Positions 1 to 11,218 of a stretch of 64,000 nucleotides of DNA are shown here, one piece after another; within the stretch, counting starts at the first letter, position 1; each line of letters starts with the position of its first letter. Position numbers and translations under genes: made by a program. Source of the DNA: Gammaproteobacteria bacterium (lineage in GTDB: Bacteria > Pseudomonadota > Gammaproteobacteria > Ga0077536). The stretch covers positions 226,501 to 290,500 of the forward strand of contig JACKNG010000007.1 in NCBI GenBank assembly GCA_024235015.1, written 5' to 3'. The notes under the pieces were generated by a model. That model did not search any database. It saw only the letters and a list, made by a program, of their open reading frames with translations, and was not told where the DNA came from.

Positions 1-1764
1 TCTGAACGGCTACAAGATCGCCAATCCCACCGTGCTCGCGCGCATCTCCCACGAGGAACTGGAGGCCCTGTTCCGCGGCTACGGCTACACGCCGTACTTC
101 GTCGAGGGTGACGACCCCGCGACCATGCACCAGGCCATGGCCGCGACGCTCGACCGCGTACTCGAGGACATCCGCGCCATCCAGGCCGCGGCGCGCGAGC
201 GCGGCGAGGTCACGCGCCCGCGCTGGCCGATGATCGTGCTGCGCACGCCCAAGGGCTGGACCGGCCCGTCCAGCATCGATGGTCACAAGGTCGAGGGTTC
301 GTGGCGCTCGCACCAGGTGCCGATGACCGACCTGCGCAGCAATCCGCAGCACCTCGCCGTGCTCGAAGCCTGGCTGAAGAGTTACCGGCCCGGGGAATTG
401 TTCGACGCCGACGGGCGCCTGCAGCCCGAACTGCGTGCGCTGGCGCCGCGCGGCAACCGTCGCATGAGCGCCAATCCGCATGCCAACGGCGGCCTGCTGC
501 GCAAGGACCTGCTCAAGCCGGATTTCCGCGACTACGCCGTCGCCGTCGAACGCCCGGGCGTGGTCGAGGCCGAGAACACCCGGCCGCTGGGCGCCTACCT
601 GCGCGACATCCTGCAGCGCAACCCGACCGGCTTCCGGGTGTTCGGTCCCGACGAGACGGCCTCGAACCGGCTGCAGGCGGTGTTCGAAGTGAGCAAGAAG
701 ACCTGGCTGGCCGACTACCTGCCGGAAGATGCCGACGGCGGCGAACTCGCGCGCGATGGCCGCGTGATGGAGATGCTCTCCGAGCACACCCTGTTCGGCT
801 GGCTGGAGGGCTACCTGTTGTCCGGCCGCCACGGTTTCTTTCACACCTACGAAGCCTTCGCCCACGTCGTCGACTCGATGTTCAACCAGCTCGCCAAGTG
901 GCTGGACATTTCCAAGCACCACGTGCACTGGCGCAACCCGGTGTCGTCGGCCAACATCCTGTTGTCGTCGACGGTCTGGCGCCAGGACCACAACGGTTTC
1001 TCGCACCAGGACCCGGGTTTCCTCGACCTGGTCAGCAACAAGAGTCCCGAAGTGGTGCGCGCCTGGCTGCCGCCCGACGCCAATTGCCTGCTGGCGGTCA
1101 CCGCGCGTTGCCTGGAGAGCACCGATTGCGTCAACGTCATCGTGTGCGACAAACAGCGTCACCTGCAGTACCTCGACATGGCGCAGGCCGAGCGCCACGT
1201 CGCCAAGGGTATCGGCCTGTGGTCATGGGCGAGCAACGACGAACAGGGTACCGAGCCCGGCATCCCGGACGTGGTGATGGCGAGCTGCGGCGACGTGCCG
1301 ACGCGCGAGGCGCTGGCCGCCACTGCCCTGCTGCGCGAATACTTCCCCGCGCTCAAGGTGCGCTTCGTCAACGTCGTCGACCTGTTCACCCTGGTGCCGC
1401 CGGCCGAGCATCCGCACGGCCTGTCCGACGTCGACTTCGACACCTTGTTCACGATCGACAAGCCGGTGGTGTTCAACTACCACGGCTATCCCTGGCTCAT
1501 TCACAAGCTGACCTACCGGCGCAGCAACCAGGCGCGTATCCACGTGCGCGGCTACAAGGAAAAAGGCAACATCAACACCCCGCTGGAGCTCGCGATGAAG
1601 AACCAGATCGACCGCTTCAATCTCGTCATCGACGTCATCGACCGGGTGCCGAAGCTGCGCGCGGCCGCCGCCCACGTCAAGGAACGCATGAAGAACGCCA
1701 TCCTCGAACACATGGAGTACGCCTTCGAGCATGGTACCGACCGCGAAGAAATCACGGGGTGGAC

Positions 1765-1777
<13 letters not shown>
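1..1777 (+). CDS. xfp: Phosphoketolase, C-terminal part (5' end outside window)
   Basis: Thiamine-diphosphate phosphoketolase, which cleaves xylulose-5-P and/or fructose-6-P with phosphate to acetyl-P plus a shorter sugar phosphate in the cytosol. The open frame runs from base 2 with no stop, so roughly the last 590 of about 790-800 residues are present and the ThDP-binding N-terminal part lies upstream. Family signatures visible are NGFSHQDPGF (nt ~990-1020), the block starting SNKSPEVVR, VFNYHGYPWLIHKLTYRR near nt 1470 and RGYKEKGNINTPLEL near nt 1550. The frame ends in TWPY and its last 13 nt overlap the glycogen phosphorylase start, which implies one transcript. Substrate preference (X5P only or dual) cannot be told from this part. 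Confidence 0.93.
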
Positions 1778-4263
<2,486 letters not shown>

Positions 4264-4285
4264 GGGAATTCTGCAAGAGGCCAGC

Positions 4286-4316
4286 CGGCGTTGCGCGCGC
4301 TTCGCGCGCAACGCCG
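4286..4316. terminator. Perfect hairpin between convergent genes
   Basis: A 13-bp perfect inverted repeat (4286-4298 with 4304-4316) around a 5-nt loop, in the 63-bp gap between glgP and the convergent acyl-CoA dehydrogenase gene. No U-tract follows on either strand, so it may work as a bidirectional RNA-end structure rather than a canonical intrinsic terminator. Confidence 0.6.
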
Positions 4317-4326
4317 CCGTCGTGGC

Positions 4327-5487
4327 TCAGTCGAGGAAGCTCTGGTACCTGTCCGAGAAGATGTCGCGGCCGATGATGAGGCGCATCACCTCGGAGCTGC
4401 CGGCGTAGATGCGGCTCATGCGCGCGTCGGTGAACAGGCGCGAGATCTCGTACTCCTTCATGTAGCCGGCGCCGCCGTGCAGCTGCAGGCCGAGGTCGAC
4501 CATGCGCCACTCGATCTCGCTGCCGAGCATCTTGGCCTTGGCCGCGAGGTTGGCGTTCAGGCGCCCGGCGTTGTGCTCGGCCACGCAGTGGTCGACGAAG
4601 ACCTGCAGCATGTCGATCTCGGCGTCCATCTCGGCCATGCGGAACTGGGTGTTCTGCTGCTCGGAGAGGGCCTTGCCGAAGAGCTGGCGCTGCATGACGA
4701 AGTCGCGCGTGACGTCGAAGGCGCGGCGTGCCGTGGCGAGGTAGCCGCAGGCCGCGATGAGGCGTTCCTCGGCCAGGCCTTCCATCAGGTAGTAGAAACC
4801 CTTGCCCGGTTCGCCGAGCACGTTGGCCTTCGGCACCTTGACGTCCTGGAAGAAGAGCTCGGCGGTGTCCTGGGCATGCAGGCCGATCTTCTCCAGGTTC
4901 TTGCCACGCTCGAAGCCTTCCATGCCACGCTCGACCACCAGCAGCACCATGGCATGGCGGCTCTCCGCGCCGTGCAGCTTGGCCGCGGTGACGACGACGT
5001 CGGCGTTGATGCCGTTGGAGATGTAGGTCTTCGAACCGTTCAGCAGGAAGTGATCGCCCATGTCCTTGGCCGTGGTGCGCATGCCGGCGAGGTCGGAGCC
5101 GGCGTTCGGTTCGGTCATGCCGACGGCGAGGATGGTCTCGCCCGACACGCACTTGGGCAGGAAGCGCTCGCGCTGCTCCTCGTTGCCGAAGCGCTGGAAG
5201 TAGGGGCCGACGAGGCGGCTGTGCAGGGTGTTGTACCACTCGCCGCAGCCGGCGCGCACGGTCTCCTCGATGATGATCTGCTCGTAGCGGAAATCCGGGT
5301 CGCCCATGCCGCCGTATTTCTCGTCCGGCCAGATCATGAGGAAGCCCAGTTCGCCGGCGCGGCGGAAGATGTCGCGATCGACGATGCCCTCGGCGCGCCA
5401 GCGCTCCATGTGCGGCGCGACCTCGTTGGTGACGAAACGCCGGTAGCTGTCGCGGAACATCTGCTGCTCTTCGGTGAAGGCTCTCAT
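4327..5487 (-). CDS. Acyl-CoA dehydrogenase
   Basis: FAD flavoenzyme of 386 aa that introduces the alpha-beta double bond into an acyl-CoA and passes electrons to ETF. The order is the usual one: N-terminal helical domain, the beta-domain signature VGMTEPNAGSDLAGM (residues ~122-136), then the C-terminal helical domain ending ARMSRIYAGSSEVMR. The base position used in MCAD-type enzymes (YEG) is Ala here. A Glu is present in LAEERL (~240-241), the position used by isovaleryl-CoA and long-chain enzymes, so an IVD/LCAD-type or branched-chain substrate is inferred. It is a lone gene convergent with glgP, with a TATAAT box about 120 nt upstream of the start on its strand. Confidence 0.93.
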   Translation of the reverse strand: MRAFTEEQQMFRDSYRRFVTNEVAPHMERWRAEGIVDRDIFRRAGELGFLMIWPDEKYGGMGDPDFRYEQIIIEETVRAGCGEWYNTLHSRLVGPYFQRFGNEEQRERFLPKCVSGETILAVGMTEPNAGSDLAGMRTTAKDMGDHFLLNGSKTYISNGINADVVVTAAKLHGAESRHAMVLLVVERGMEGFERGKNLEKIGLHAQDTAELFFQDVKVPKANVLGEPGKGFYYLMEGLAEERLIAACGYLATARRAFDVTRDFVMQRQLFGKALSEQQNTQFRMAEMDAEIDMLQVFVDHCVAEHNAGRLNANLAAKAKMLGSEIEWRMVDLGLQLHGGAGYMKEYEISRLFTDARMSRIYAGSSEVMRLIIGRDIFSDRYQSFLD

Positions 5488-5605
5488 GGTGGGTCCTGCC
5501 TCGTGCGGTCGGAGTGAGCGTGGCGCGCCTGCGGCGGCGGGTGCGGGCCAGGGACGAGCCCCGTGGCGGCACGGCCGATCGCGGCGGCGCGTCGACGGAG
5601 GCCGG

Positions 5606-5611
5606 ATTATA
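5606..5611 (-). promoter_or_regulatory. Candidate -10 box for the acyl-CoA dehydrogenase gene
   Basis: A perfect TATAAT on the minus strand in an otherwise GC-rich 268-bp gap, flanked as CCC-TATAAT-CC. No -35 match is visible. It implies a leader of roughly 110 nt. The same C-rich flank around a TATAnT core recurs upstream of several other genes in the window. Confidence 0.4.
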
Positions 5612-5755
5612 GGGGAAAGCCGCGTCGCCTCACCGCTGCCCAGCCCCGGCGCGGCCGCCGCTGCACCGTGACTGGGCAGCGCGGCTCTGGCCTTCCGCCG
5701 GCGCCTGCGTCAGGATAGCGGCCCTTGAACAACCCACGAGGAGAGGAAACCAACG

Positions 5756-6136
5756 ATGTTCTCGCACATCATGGTCGGCAGTAACGATATCGCCCGTTCG
5801 AAGACGTTCTACGACGCCGTGCTCGGCGCGATCGGCGCGAAGCCGGCAATCACCGACGACAAGGGCCGTCTGATCTACATGCACAACAACGGCCTGTTCC
5901 TGGTCACCACGCCGATCGACGGCAAGCCGGCCACCGGCGCCAACGGCGGCACCATCGGCTTCGGCTGCGCCAACGAGGCCGAGGTCAATGCCTGGCACGC
6001 GGCCGGTGTCGCCAACGGCGGAACCAGCATCGAGGATCCGCCGGGCGTGCGCGAAGGCGGCTTCGGCAAGCTCTACCTGGCCTACCTGCGCGACCCGGAC
6101 GGCAACAAGATCTGCGCCATGCACAAGATCGGCTGA
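5756..6136 (+). CDS. VOC family (glyoxalase/bleomycin-resistance fold) protein
   Basis: Small vicinal-oxygen-chelate protein of 126 aa. It begins FSHIMVGSNDIARSKTFYDAVLGAIG, the typical first beta-alpha-beta unit with a metal-ligand His near residue 4, and ends with YLAYLRDPDGNKICAMHK, where the usual second-half Glu ligand region has become IC. The fold supports glyoxalase, dioxygenase or ligand-binding roles and the sequence alone does not choose between them. A strong ribosome site (GAGGAGAGGAAA) precedes the ATG by about 7-8 nt. It is monocistronic and ends at an intrinsic terminator. Confidence 0.88.
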   Translation: MFSHIMVGSNDIARSKTFYDAVLGAIGAKPAITDDKGRLIYMHNNGLFLVTTPIDGKPATGANGGTIGFGCANEAEVNAWHAAGVANGGTSIEDPPGVREGGFGKLYLAYLRDPDGNKICAMHKIG

Positions 6137-6217
6137 GGCCGGTAGCATCGCCGCCACCGGCGCTCGCGTCGGTGGCGTGCGAGCGCACGGTGACGCCCCG
6201 CCAGCCGGGGCGATGGC

Positions 6218-6248
6218 AAGGCCACCTCCGCGGTGGCCTTTTCTTTGC
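6218..6248 (+). terminator. Rho-independent terminator of the VOC gene
   Basis: A 9-bp stem (6218-6226 with 6232-6240) and 5-nt loop, followed directly by TTTTCTTTG on the plus strand. It is the clearest intrinsic terminator in the window and lies in the gap between the convergent VOC and histidine-kinase genes. Confidence 0.85.
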
Positions 6249-6274
6249 CCGCGTCGCGGTTCGCGGCGTGCGTC

Positions 6275-7681
6275 TCAGGCGTCTGCGCGTTCGCGCGGAC
6301 CAGAGGGGAACTCGACGACGAAACGGGTGCCGGGCTCGTCGCCGCGATCTTCGAGGCGCACGTCGGTGCCGTGGGCGCGGGCGATCTCCCGCACGATTGG
6401 CAAGCCAAGGCCGCAGCCTTCGCCGGGGCTGTTGGGCGGCCGGTAGAAGTGATCGAAGATCTGCGGGCGGTGCTCGGGCGGGATGCCGGGGCCATCGTCT
6501 GCCACCGCCACGCGCACGGCGCCGGCGGCCTGCTCCGCGGTGACCCACACGTGCCCACGCGGCCGGCCGTAGACGATCGCGTTCTCGACCAGGTTGCGCA
6601 GCATTTCGTAGAGCAGCGCCGGGTCGCCCTCGACGTCGAGCCGTGCTTCGGGCGCGCTGGCGACCAGCGTGATGCCCTGCGCGCGCGCGCCCGGCTCGAA
6701 TTCCTCGCAGCAGGCGTGTACCAGGGCGACGAGGTCGGTCGGCGCGGCGCGCGGCCCGCGGTCGAAGGCGATCTCGGCGCGTGCCAGCTTGAGCAGCTGC
6801 GAGTTCACGTGGGTCATGTGGTCGGCCGCGCTCGCGATGTGTTCGAGCGCGTGCCGCACGTCGTCGGAATCGGTTTCGCGCAGGGCCAGCTGGCACTGCA
6901 GCTTGATCCCGGCCAGCGGCGTGCGCACCTGGTGGGCGATGTTGCCGATGAAGGCCTCGTGGGCGTTGAGCATGTGCTCGATGCGGCCGAGCAGGCCGTT
7001 GGTGTTCTCGATCAGGCCGCGCACCTCGAGCGGGGCGTCGTCGGTCGGGATCGGGGTGAGTTCGCGCGGTGAGCGGCGCGCCAGCTCGCGCGACAGGCGG
7101 CGCAGCGGCGCGAAACCGCGATTGACCGCCACGGTGATCGCGATCATCGCGGCGGTCAGCAGCAGGCTCTTCTTCATCGCGACCAGGCTCAGCACTTCGT
7201 TGGTCATGCCGCGACGCTTGTTGAGCGTCTCGGCGACCTGCACCACGATCTCGTCCGCTGCACCCGGGTTGCTCAGGATCGAAACCGCGCGCCCGGGCTC
7301 GCCGTCGATGCGCACGTTCTCGAAGACCGGGCCTTCGCGCAGGCGATCGAGGGCGAACGGCAGGACCAGGGGCAGGTCGCCGGCGATGACCTTCCCCGCG
7401 GGATCGATGATGCGGAAATAGGTGTCGTCGATGTCGTCCCACTCGAACATGTCGACCGCGTCGGCCGCGGCGATGAAGCGCAGCGTGTCGCCGTCGAGGC
7501 GGACTTCCTGCCCGATCGAGTGCGCCGAGTCGAGCAGCCAGCGATCGAACACCTGGTTGGCGGTGTGCAGGCCAACCAGGTAGGACACCACGGTCTCGAG
7601 CAGCAGCAGGACCAGCAACGGGATGCCCACCAGCAACAGCAGGTGGGTGCGCAGGGAAAAATTCCGTATCGCGATGGGCAT
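6275..7681 (-). CDS. Sensor histidine kinase (TctE/QseC-like)
   Basis: Membrane histidine kinase of 468 aa. TM1 spans about residues 12-38, a periplasmic sensor of the 2CSK_N type covers ~40-168, and TM2 spans ~172-188. Then come a HAMP-like linker, HisKA with the phospho-acceptor His250 in NIAHQVRTPLAGIK, and a HATPase with N-box NLVENAIVYGRP and G-box VADDGPGIPPEHRPQIFDHFYR. Its ATG lies 3 nt after the stop of the upstream response regulator, so the two form an operon. TctE homologues sense tricarboxylates or other organic acids; the ligand here is unknown. The target is probably the divergent SulP/stress-protein operon (see the operator array). Confidence 0.94.
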   Translation of the reverse strand: MPIAIRNFSLRTHLLLLVGIPLLVLLLLETVVSYLVGLHTANQVFDRWLLDSAHSIGQEVRLDGDTLRFIAAADAVDMFEWDDIDDTYFRIIDPAGKVIAGDLPLVLPFALDRLREGPVFENVRIDGEPGRAVSILSNPGAADEIVVQVAETLNKRRGMTNEVLSLVAMKKSLLLTAAMIAITVAVNRGFAPLRRLSRELARRSPRELTPIPTDDAPLEVRGLIENTNGLLGRIEHMLNAHEAFIGNIAHQVRTPLAGIKLQCQLALRETDSDDVRHALEHIASAADHMTHVNSQLLKLARAEIAFDRGPRAAPTDLVALVHACCEEFEPGARAQGITLVASAPEARLDVEGDPALLYEMLRNLVENAIVYGRPRGHVWVTAEQAAGAVRVAVADDGPGIPPEHRPQIFDHFYRPPNSPGEGCGLGLPIVREIARAHGTDVRLEDRGDEPGTRFVVEFPSGPRERADA

Positions 7682-7684
7682 CGA

Positions 7685-8350
7685 TCAACCGGTCTCGACG
7701 AGGTAGCCGACGCCGCGCAGGGTCCGGATGCGCAGGCCGTGGTCGCCGAGGCGACGGCGCAGGCGATGCACGTAGACTTCGACGGCGTTGTCGCCGATGT
7801 CGTCGTTGCTGGCCGTGAGTCGTTGCGCGATGCGCGCCTTGGTCACCACCTTGTTGGCATTCATGGCGAGCATCTCGAGGACTTCGAACTCGCGCACCGG
7901 CAGGTCGAGCAGGGTGCCGTCGCAGCGGACTTCGCGGGTGAACGGGTTGAGGGTCAGCGTGCCGAGTCGGATCTCCTCGTCGAAACCCATCTGGCTGCGG
8001 CGGAGCAGGGCGCGTACGCGGGCCTCGAGTTCGCGCAGGTCGAACGGCTTCTCCAGGTAGTCGTCGGCGCCGGCATCGAGTGCCGCGACGCGATGCTCGA
8101 CGCCATCGCGGGCGGTGAGCACGAGTACCGGTATCGACAGGCGGCGACGGCGCAGACCGCGCAGGATGTCGAGGCCGTCGGCATCCGGCAGGCCGAGATC
8201 GAGGATCACGAGATCGTGGTCGCCGCCTTCCAGCGCGGCCCGCGCCCAGGCGCCGTCCGGCGCGTGCTCGGCCGCGTAACCGGCCTGCTCCAGCGCGCGC
8301 ACGAGCCCACTACCGAGCAGCTTGTCGTCTTCGACGACGAGAACGTTCAT
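7685..8350 (-). CDS. OmpR/PhoB-family response regulator (TctD-like)
   Basis: Response regulator of 221 aa: a receiver domain (1-~115) with acidic pocket Glu7-Asp8-Asp9, phospho-acceptor Asp51 in LVILDLGLPD and Lys in YLEKPFDL. A winged-helix Trans_Reg_C domain (~125-219) follows, containing VREFEVLEML and the C-terminal hairpin IRTLRGVGYLVE. It is the first gene of the operon with the kinase. OmpR-family proteins bind tandem direct repeats spaced about one helical turn. Exactly such an array lies in the 261-bp intergenic region upstream, which makes that array the likely site for this protein. Confidence 0.95.
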   Translation of the reverse strand: MNVLVVEDDKLLGSGLVRALEQAGYAAEHAPDGAWARAALEGGDHDLVILDLGLPDADGLDILRGLRRRRLSIPVLVLTARDGVEHRVAALDAGADDYLEKPFDLRELEARVRALLRRSQMGFDEEIRLGTLTLNPFTREVRCDGTLLDLPVREFEVLEMLAMNANKVVTKARIAQRLTASNDDIGDNAVEVYVHRLRRRLGDHGLRIRTLRGVGYLVETG

Positions 8351-8470
8351 GCGCGTCCGTCCGCGCCTGGCCGGGGCTGGTCATTCTCACAATCGTGCAT
8401 TGCGATCGGCTCACTCTTCACGACGTGCGCGGTCACGCACGGCGCGCCGAAGCTTAGCGCATCGTCGCCT

Positions 8471-8536
8471 GTAAGGTGCGCGTAAGGCAGGCGAAAGGAT
8501 GGCGTAAGGCGCGCGAAAGGCAGTCGTAAGCGCTCC
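8471..8536 (+). promoter_or_regulatory. Six-fold 11-bp direct-repeat operator array
   Basis: Six copies of G(T/A)AAGG or a one-base variant start at 8471, 8482, 8493, 8504, 8515 and 8526, an exact 11-bp period. The units are GTAAGGTGCGC, GTAAGGCAGGC, GAAAGGATGGC, GTAAGGCGCGC, GAAAGGCAGTC and GTAAGCGCTCC. The last two units occupy the place of a -35 element for the TACACT box at 8542. The arrangement matches three tandem dimer sites for an OmpR-family regulator in an activating position for the SulP gene. Binding by the adjacent regulator is inferred. Confidence 0.75.
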
Positions 8537-8541
8537 CGCCC

Positions 8542-8547
8542 TACACT
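8542..8547 (+). promoter_or_regulatory. -10 element of the SulP-usp operon
   Basis: TACACT, 6 nt after the last operator unit. The hexamer 17 bp upstream (8519-8524) is GGCAGT, unlike TTGACA, so the promoter looks activator-dependent. The predicted transcript start near 8554 gives a leader of about 58 nt to the ATG at 8612. Confidence 0.55.
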
Positions 8548-8611
8548 CGTTCCCCCGCACCTGCAGCGCCCGCAGACGCGCCGCGGCCAACGCATGAACG
8601 GAGTGAACGCC

Positions 8612-10192
8612 ATGTCGACCCTACGCCACCTCAAACACGACCTTCCGGCCAGTGTCGTGGTCTTCTTCGTCGCCCTGCCGCTGTGCCTCGGCATCGCGCT
8701 GGCCTCGGGCGCGCCGCTGTTCTCGGGCCTCATCGCCGGTGTCATCGGCGGTATCGTGGTCGGTGCCCTGAGTCGCTCACCGCTCGGGGTGTCCGGCCCG
8801 GCCGCGGGCCTGGCCGTCATCGTGCTGACCTCGATCGAGGCCCTGGGCAGCTTCGAGGCCTTCCTCCTCGCCGTGGTCATCGGCGGGGTGATGCAGATCA
8901 CGCTCGGCATCCTGCGTGCCGGCGTGCTGGGGTACTTCTTTCCGGCCGCCGTCATCCAGGGCATGTTGTGCGGCATCGGCCTGATCATCCTGCTCAAGCA
9001 GTTGCCCCACGCGGTCGGCTACGATGCCGATCCCACCGGTGACATGGCCTACCAGCAGCTCGACGGCGGCACGACCTTCTCCGCGCTCTCCGCGATGCTG
9101 TCCTACATCGATCTCGCGGTGGTGTTCGTCGCGGCGGTGTCCTTCGCCATTCTCCTGTTGTGGGAGCTGGTGCTGGTCAAGCGTCACCGCATCTTCCAGA
9201 TCCTGCCCGGACCACTGGTGGCGGTTGCCTTCGGTATCGGCTACCAGTTCGTCGCGACCCGCTGGTTCGGCGGCGTGGCGCTGTCACCCGAGCACCTCGT
9301 GTTCGTGCCCGTGGCGGAGAGTTTCGACGACCTCGCGCAGCTGTTGGTCATGCCGGATTTCAGCCAGCTGTCGAACCCCGCCATCTACACCATCGCCGCG
9401 ACCATCGCCGTGGTCGCGAGCCTGGAGACCCTGCTGTGCGTGGAGGCGACGGACAAGATGGACCCGCGCAAGCGCACCACGCCGACCAACCGCGAGCTGG
9501 TCGCCCAGGGCGTCGGCAACACCCTCTCGGGCCTGGTCGGCGGCCTGCCGATCACCCAGGTCATCGTGCGCAGCTCGGCCAACATCCAGTCCGGCGCGCG
9601 CACGCGGGCCTCGGCCATCTGTCACGGCGTGTTGCTGCTGGTGTGCGTGGCGGCACTGCCCCACGTGCTCAACCTCATCCCGCTCGGCGTGCTCGCCGCG
9701 GTGCTCATCCTCACCGGGTACAAGCTGGCCAGGCCGGCGCTGTTCCGCGCCATGTGGAGCCACGGTTTCGAGCAGTTCCTGCCGTTCGTGGTGACGGTGG
9801 CGGGTGTCGTACTGACCGACCTGCTGACCGGTGTCGCGCTCGGCATCGCCGTCGCCGTGACCATGATCCTGCAGCACAACTACCGCAACTCGCACTTCCT
9901 GCACATCGAGACGCGCGACCCGGACGTCAACCGTCACCTCGTCACCATGCACCTGGCCGAAGAGGTGACCTTCCTCAACAAGGGCGCCATCCGGCAGGAG
10001 CTGGCGAGCCTGCCGGACGGCACGCGCCTGGTCATCGACCAGAGCAAGTGCGTCTACATCAACCACGACGTGCGCGAGATCATCGACGACTTCATCAAGA
10101 CCGCGCCGACCCGCAACATCGCCGTCAGCCTGGTCGAGCAGGGCGCGGCCGCGCGCGGCGCGGTGCCGGCGGACCTGCGCGCCGCGGCCTGA
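8612..10192 (+). CDS. SulP family inorganic anion transporter
   Basis: Inner-membrane SLC26/SulP permease of 526 aa with about 12-14 hydrophobic segments followed by a short cytosolic STAS-like domain (from ~residue 440, LVTMHLAEEVTFLNKGAI onward). The N-terminus HDLPASVVVFFVALPLCLGIA and the segment SPLGVSGPAAGLAVIVL are family signatures. Substrates in this family include sulfate, bicarbonate and dicarboxylates, and the sequence does not decide. An in-frame ATG 18 nt upstream lacks a ribosome site, whereas GGAG stands 8-9 nt before the ATG chosen here. A universal stress protein follows after 39 nt in the same direction. Expression is probably set by the 11-bp repeat array. Confidence 0.93.
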   Translation: MSTLRHLKHDLPASVVVFFVALPLCLGIALASGAPLFSGLIAGVIGGIVVGALSRSPLGVSGPAAGLAVIVLTSIEALGSFEAFLLAVVIGGVMQITLGILRAGVLGYFFPAAVIQGMLCGIGLIILLKQLPHAVGYDADPTGDMAYQQLDGGTTFSALSAMLSYIDLAVVFVAAVSFAILLLWELVLVKRHRIFQILPGPLVAVAFGIGYQFVATRWFGGVALSPEHLVFVPVAESFDDLAQLLVMPDFSQLSNPAIYTIAATIAVVASLETLLCVEATDKMDPRKRTTPTNRELVAQGVGNTLSGLVGGLPITQVIVRSSANIQSGARTRASAICHGVLLLVCVAALPHVLNLIPLGVLAAVLILTGYKLARPALFRAMWSHGFEQFLPFVVTVAGVVLTDLLTGVALGIAVAVTMILQHNYRNSHFLHIETRDPDVNRHLVTMHLAEEVTFLNKGAIRQELASLPDGTRLVIDQSKCVYINHDVREIIDDFIKTAPTRNIAVSLVEQGAAARGAVPADLRAAA

Positions 10193-10231
10193 AACGGCGC
10201 GCTCGCCATCCATTCGAGGGGAGTAATCACC

Positions 10232-11197
10232 ATGCGTATCCTGCTGGCCGTCGACACCCGAAACGATCCGCGCATGGCCGCGGCCTACGTCGCCGAGCGC
10301 TTCGGCAGCGCACCGCTCGAGGTCGACGTGCTCACGGTCACCGCGGACGAAGCCCGCGGCGGCGGGCACGGCCAGGATGCGACGCGCGACGGGGCCGTGG
10401 TGGCCGCCGAGGTGGCCGAACGCGTGCGCGAAATCGGCGCCGTGACGCACGTCGCGACCCACGTCGAGCGCGGCCGTGACGCCACCGCGGTGATCGCGGC
10501 CGCGGCGGCGCGCCTGGCCAGCGACATCGTGCTGGTGGAGACCGCGCCCCGCGGCCTGTTCGCGCGCCTGCGCGCGGCCAGCGTGTCACACGGCCTGTTG
10601 CGGCGTGCGCCGTGCGCGGTGGAGTTGCTCAAGCCGTACACGGCCGCGCCGCGCTCGCTGTTCAACGTGCTGGTGCTGATCGCCGGTGAACGCCTGGCGG
10701 ACTACCCGCTGCATCGCCTGGCGGCCTGGCCGTGGCCGGCAGGGACGCACCTGCGGCTGCTGGCCGCGATGCCACCGGCCACGTCCGAGCTACCGGTCGA
10801 GGCCAACGTGTTCCGGGTCTTCGACAGCGTGGCCGCGGGCCGCGCCGCCGCGAGCCGCGCCGGGGCCGCGCTGCGCGCCATGGCCGAGGATCTCGCCGCC
10901 GCACTGGACGGCCGGGTCGAGGTCGACCACGGCGTGCTCGAAACGCGGAGCAGCGCCGCCGTGCTGCGCGAAGCGGAAGAACGTTACCGGGCCTCGCTCA
11001 TCGTGACCTGCGCGGCGGCGCTGGCCGGCGCGCCGCACGCTGCCGGTAGCGCCGCGCGCGGGTCGGCGCAGGGGTTGGCCCTGCGCATCGCCACGGGCGC
11101 GCGCTGCCCGGTGCTGGTGATGCGCGAAGACGCGGCGCCGGCACGCCGGCGACTCGGCCGGGTCAAGACCTTCGCCCCGGCCCTGGTCCGCGCCTGA
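10232..11197 (+). CDS. Tandem universal stress protein
   Basis: Cytosolic protein of 321 aa built from two Usp domains (about 1-135 and 145-305). Each begins with a hydrophobic strand (MRILLAVDTRNDPR; then SLFNVLVLIAGERLADY). The second domain ends with a glycine-spaced segment, AAGSAARGSAQGLALRIATGARCPVLVM, in the place of the ATP-binding G-2x-G-9x-G motif, which here is only loosely kept. GAGGGGAGTAATCACC gives a good ribosome site. It lies 39 nt downstream of the SulP gene and probably belongs to that operon, consistent with anion or pH stress control. Convergent with the next gene across a 21-bp gap. Confidence 0.9.
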   Translation: MRILLAVDTRNDPRMAAAYVAERFGSAPLEVDVLTVTADEARGGGHGQDATRDGAVVAAEVAERVREIGAVTHVATHVERGRDATAVIAAAAARLASDIVLVETAPRGLFARLRAASVSHGLLRRAPCAVELLKPYTAAPRSLFNVLVLIAGERLADYPLHRLAAWPWPAGTHLRLLAAMPPATSELPVEANVFRVFDSVAAGRAAASRAGAALRAMAEDLAAALDGRVEVDHGVLETRSSAAVLREAEERYRASLIVTCAAALAGAPHAAGSAARGSAQGLALRIATGARCPVLVMREDAAPARRRLGRVKTFAPALVRA

Positions 11198-11218
11198 GCG
11201 ACCGCCCGCCGCGCTGAC

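Noticed and set aside
8594..8611. Upstream ATG for the SulP gene
   Set aside because: No ribosome site before it, while GGAG is correctly placed for the ATG at 8612.
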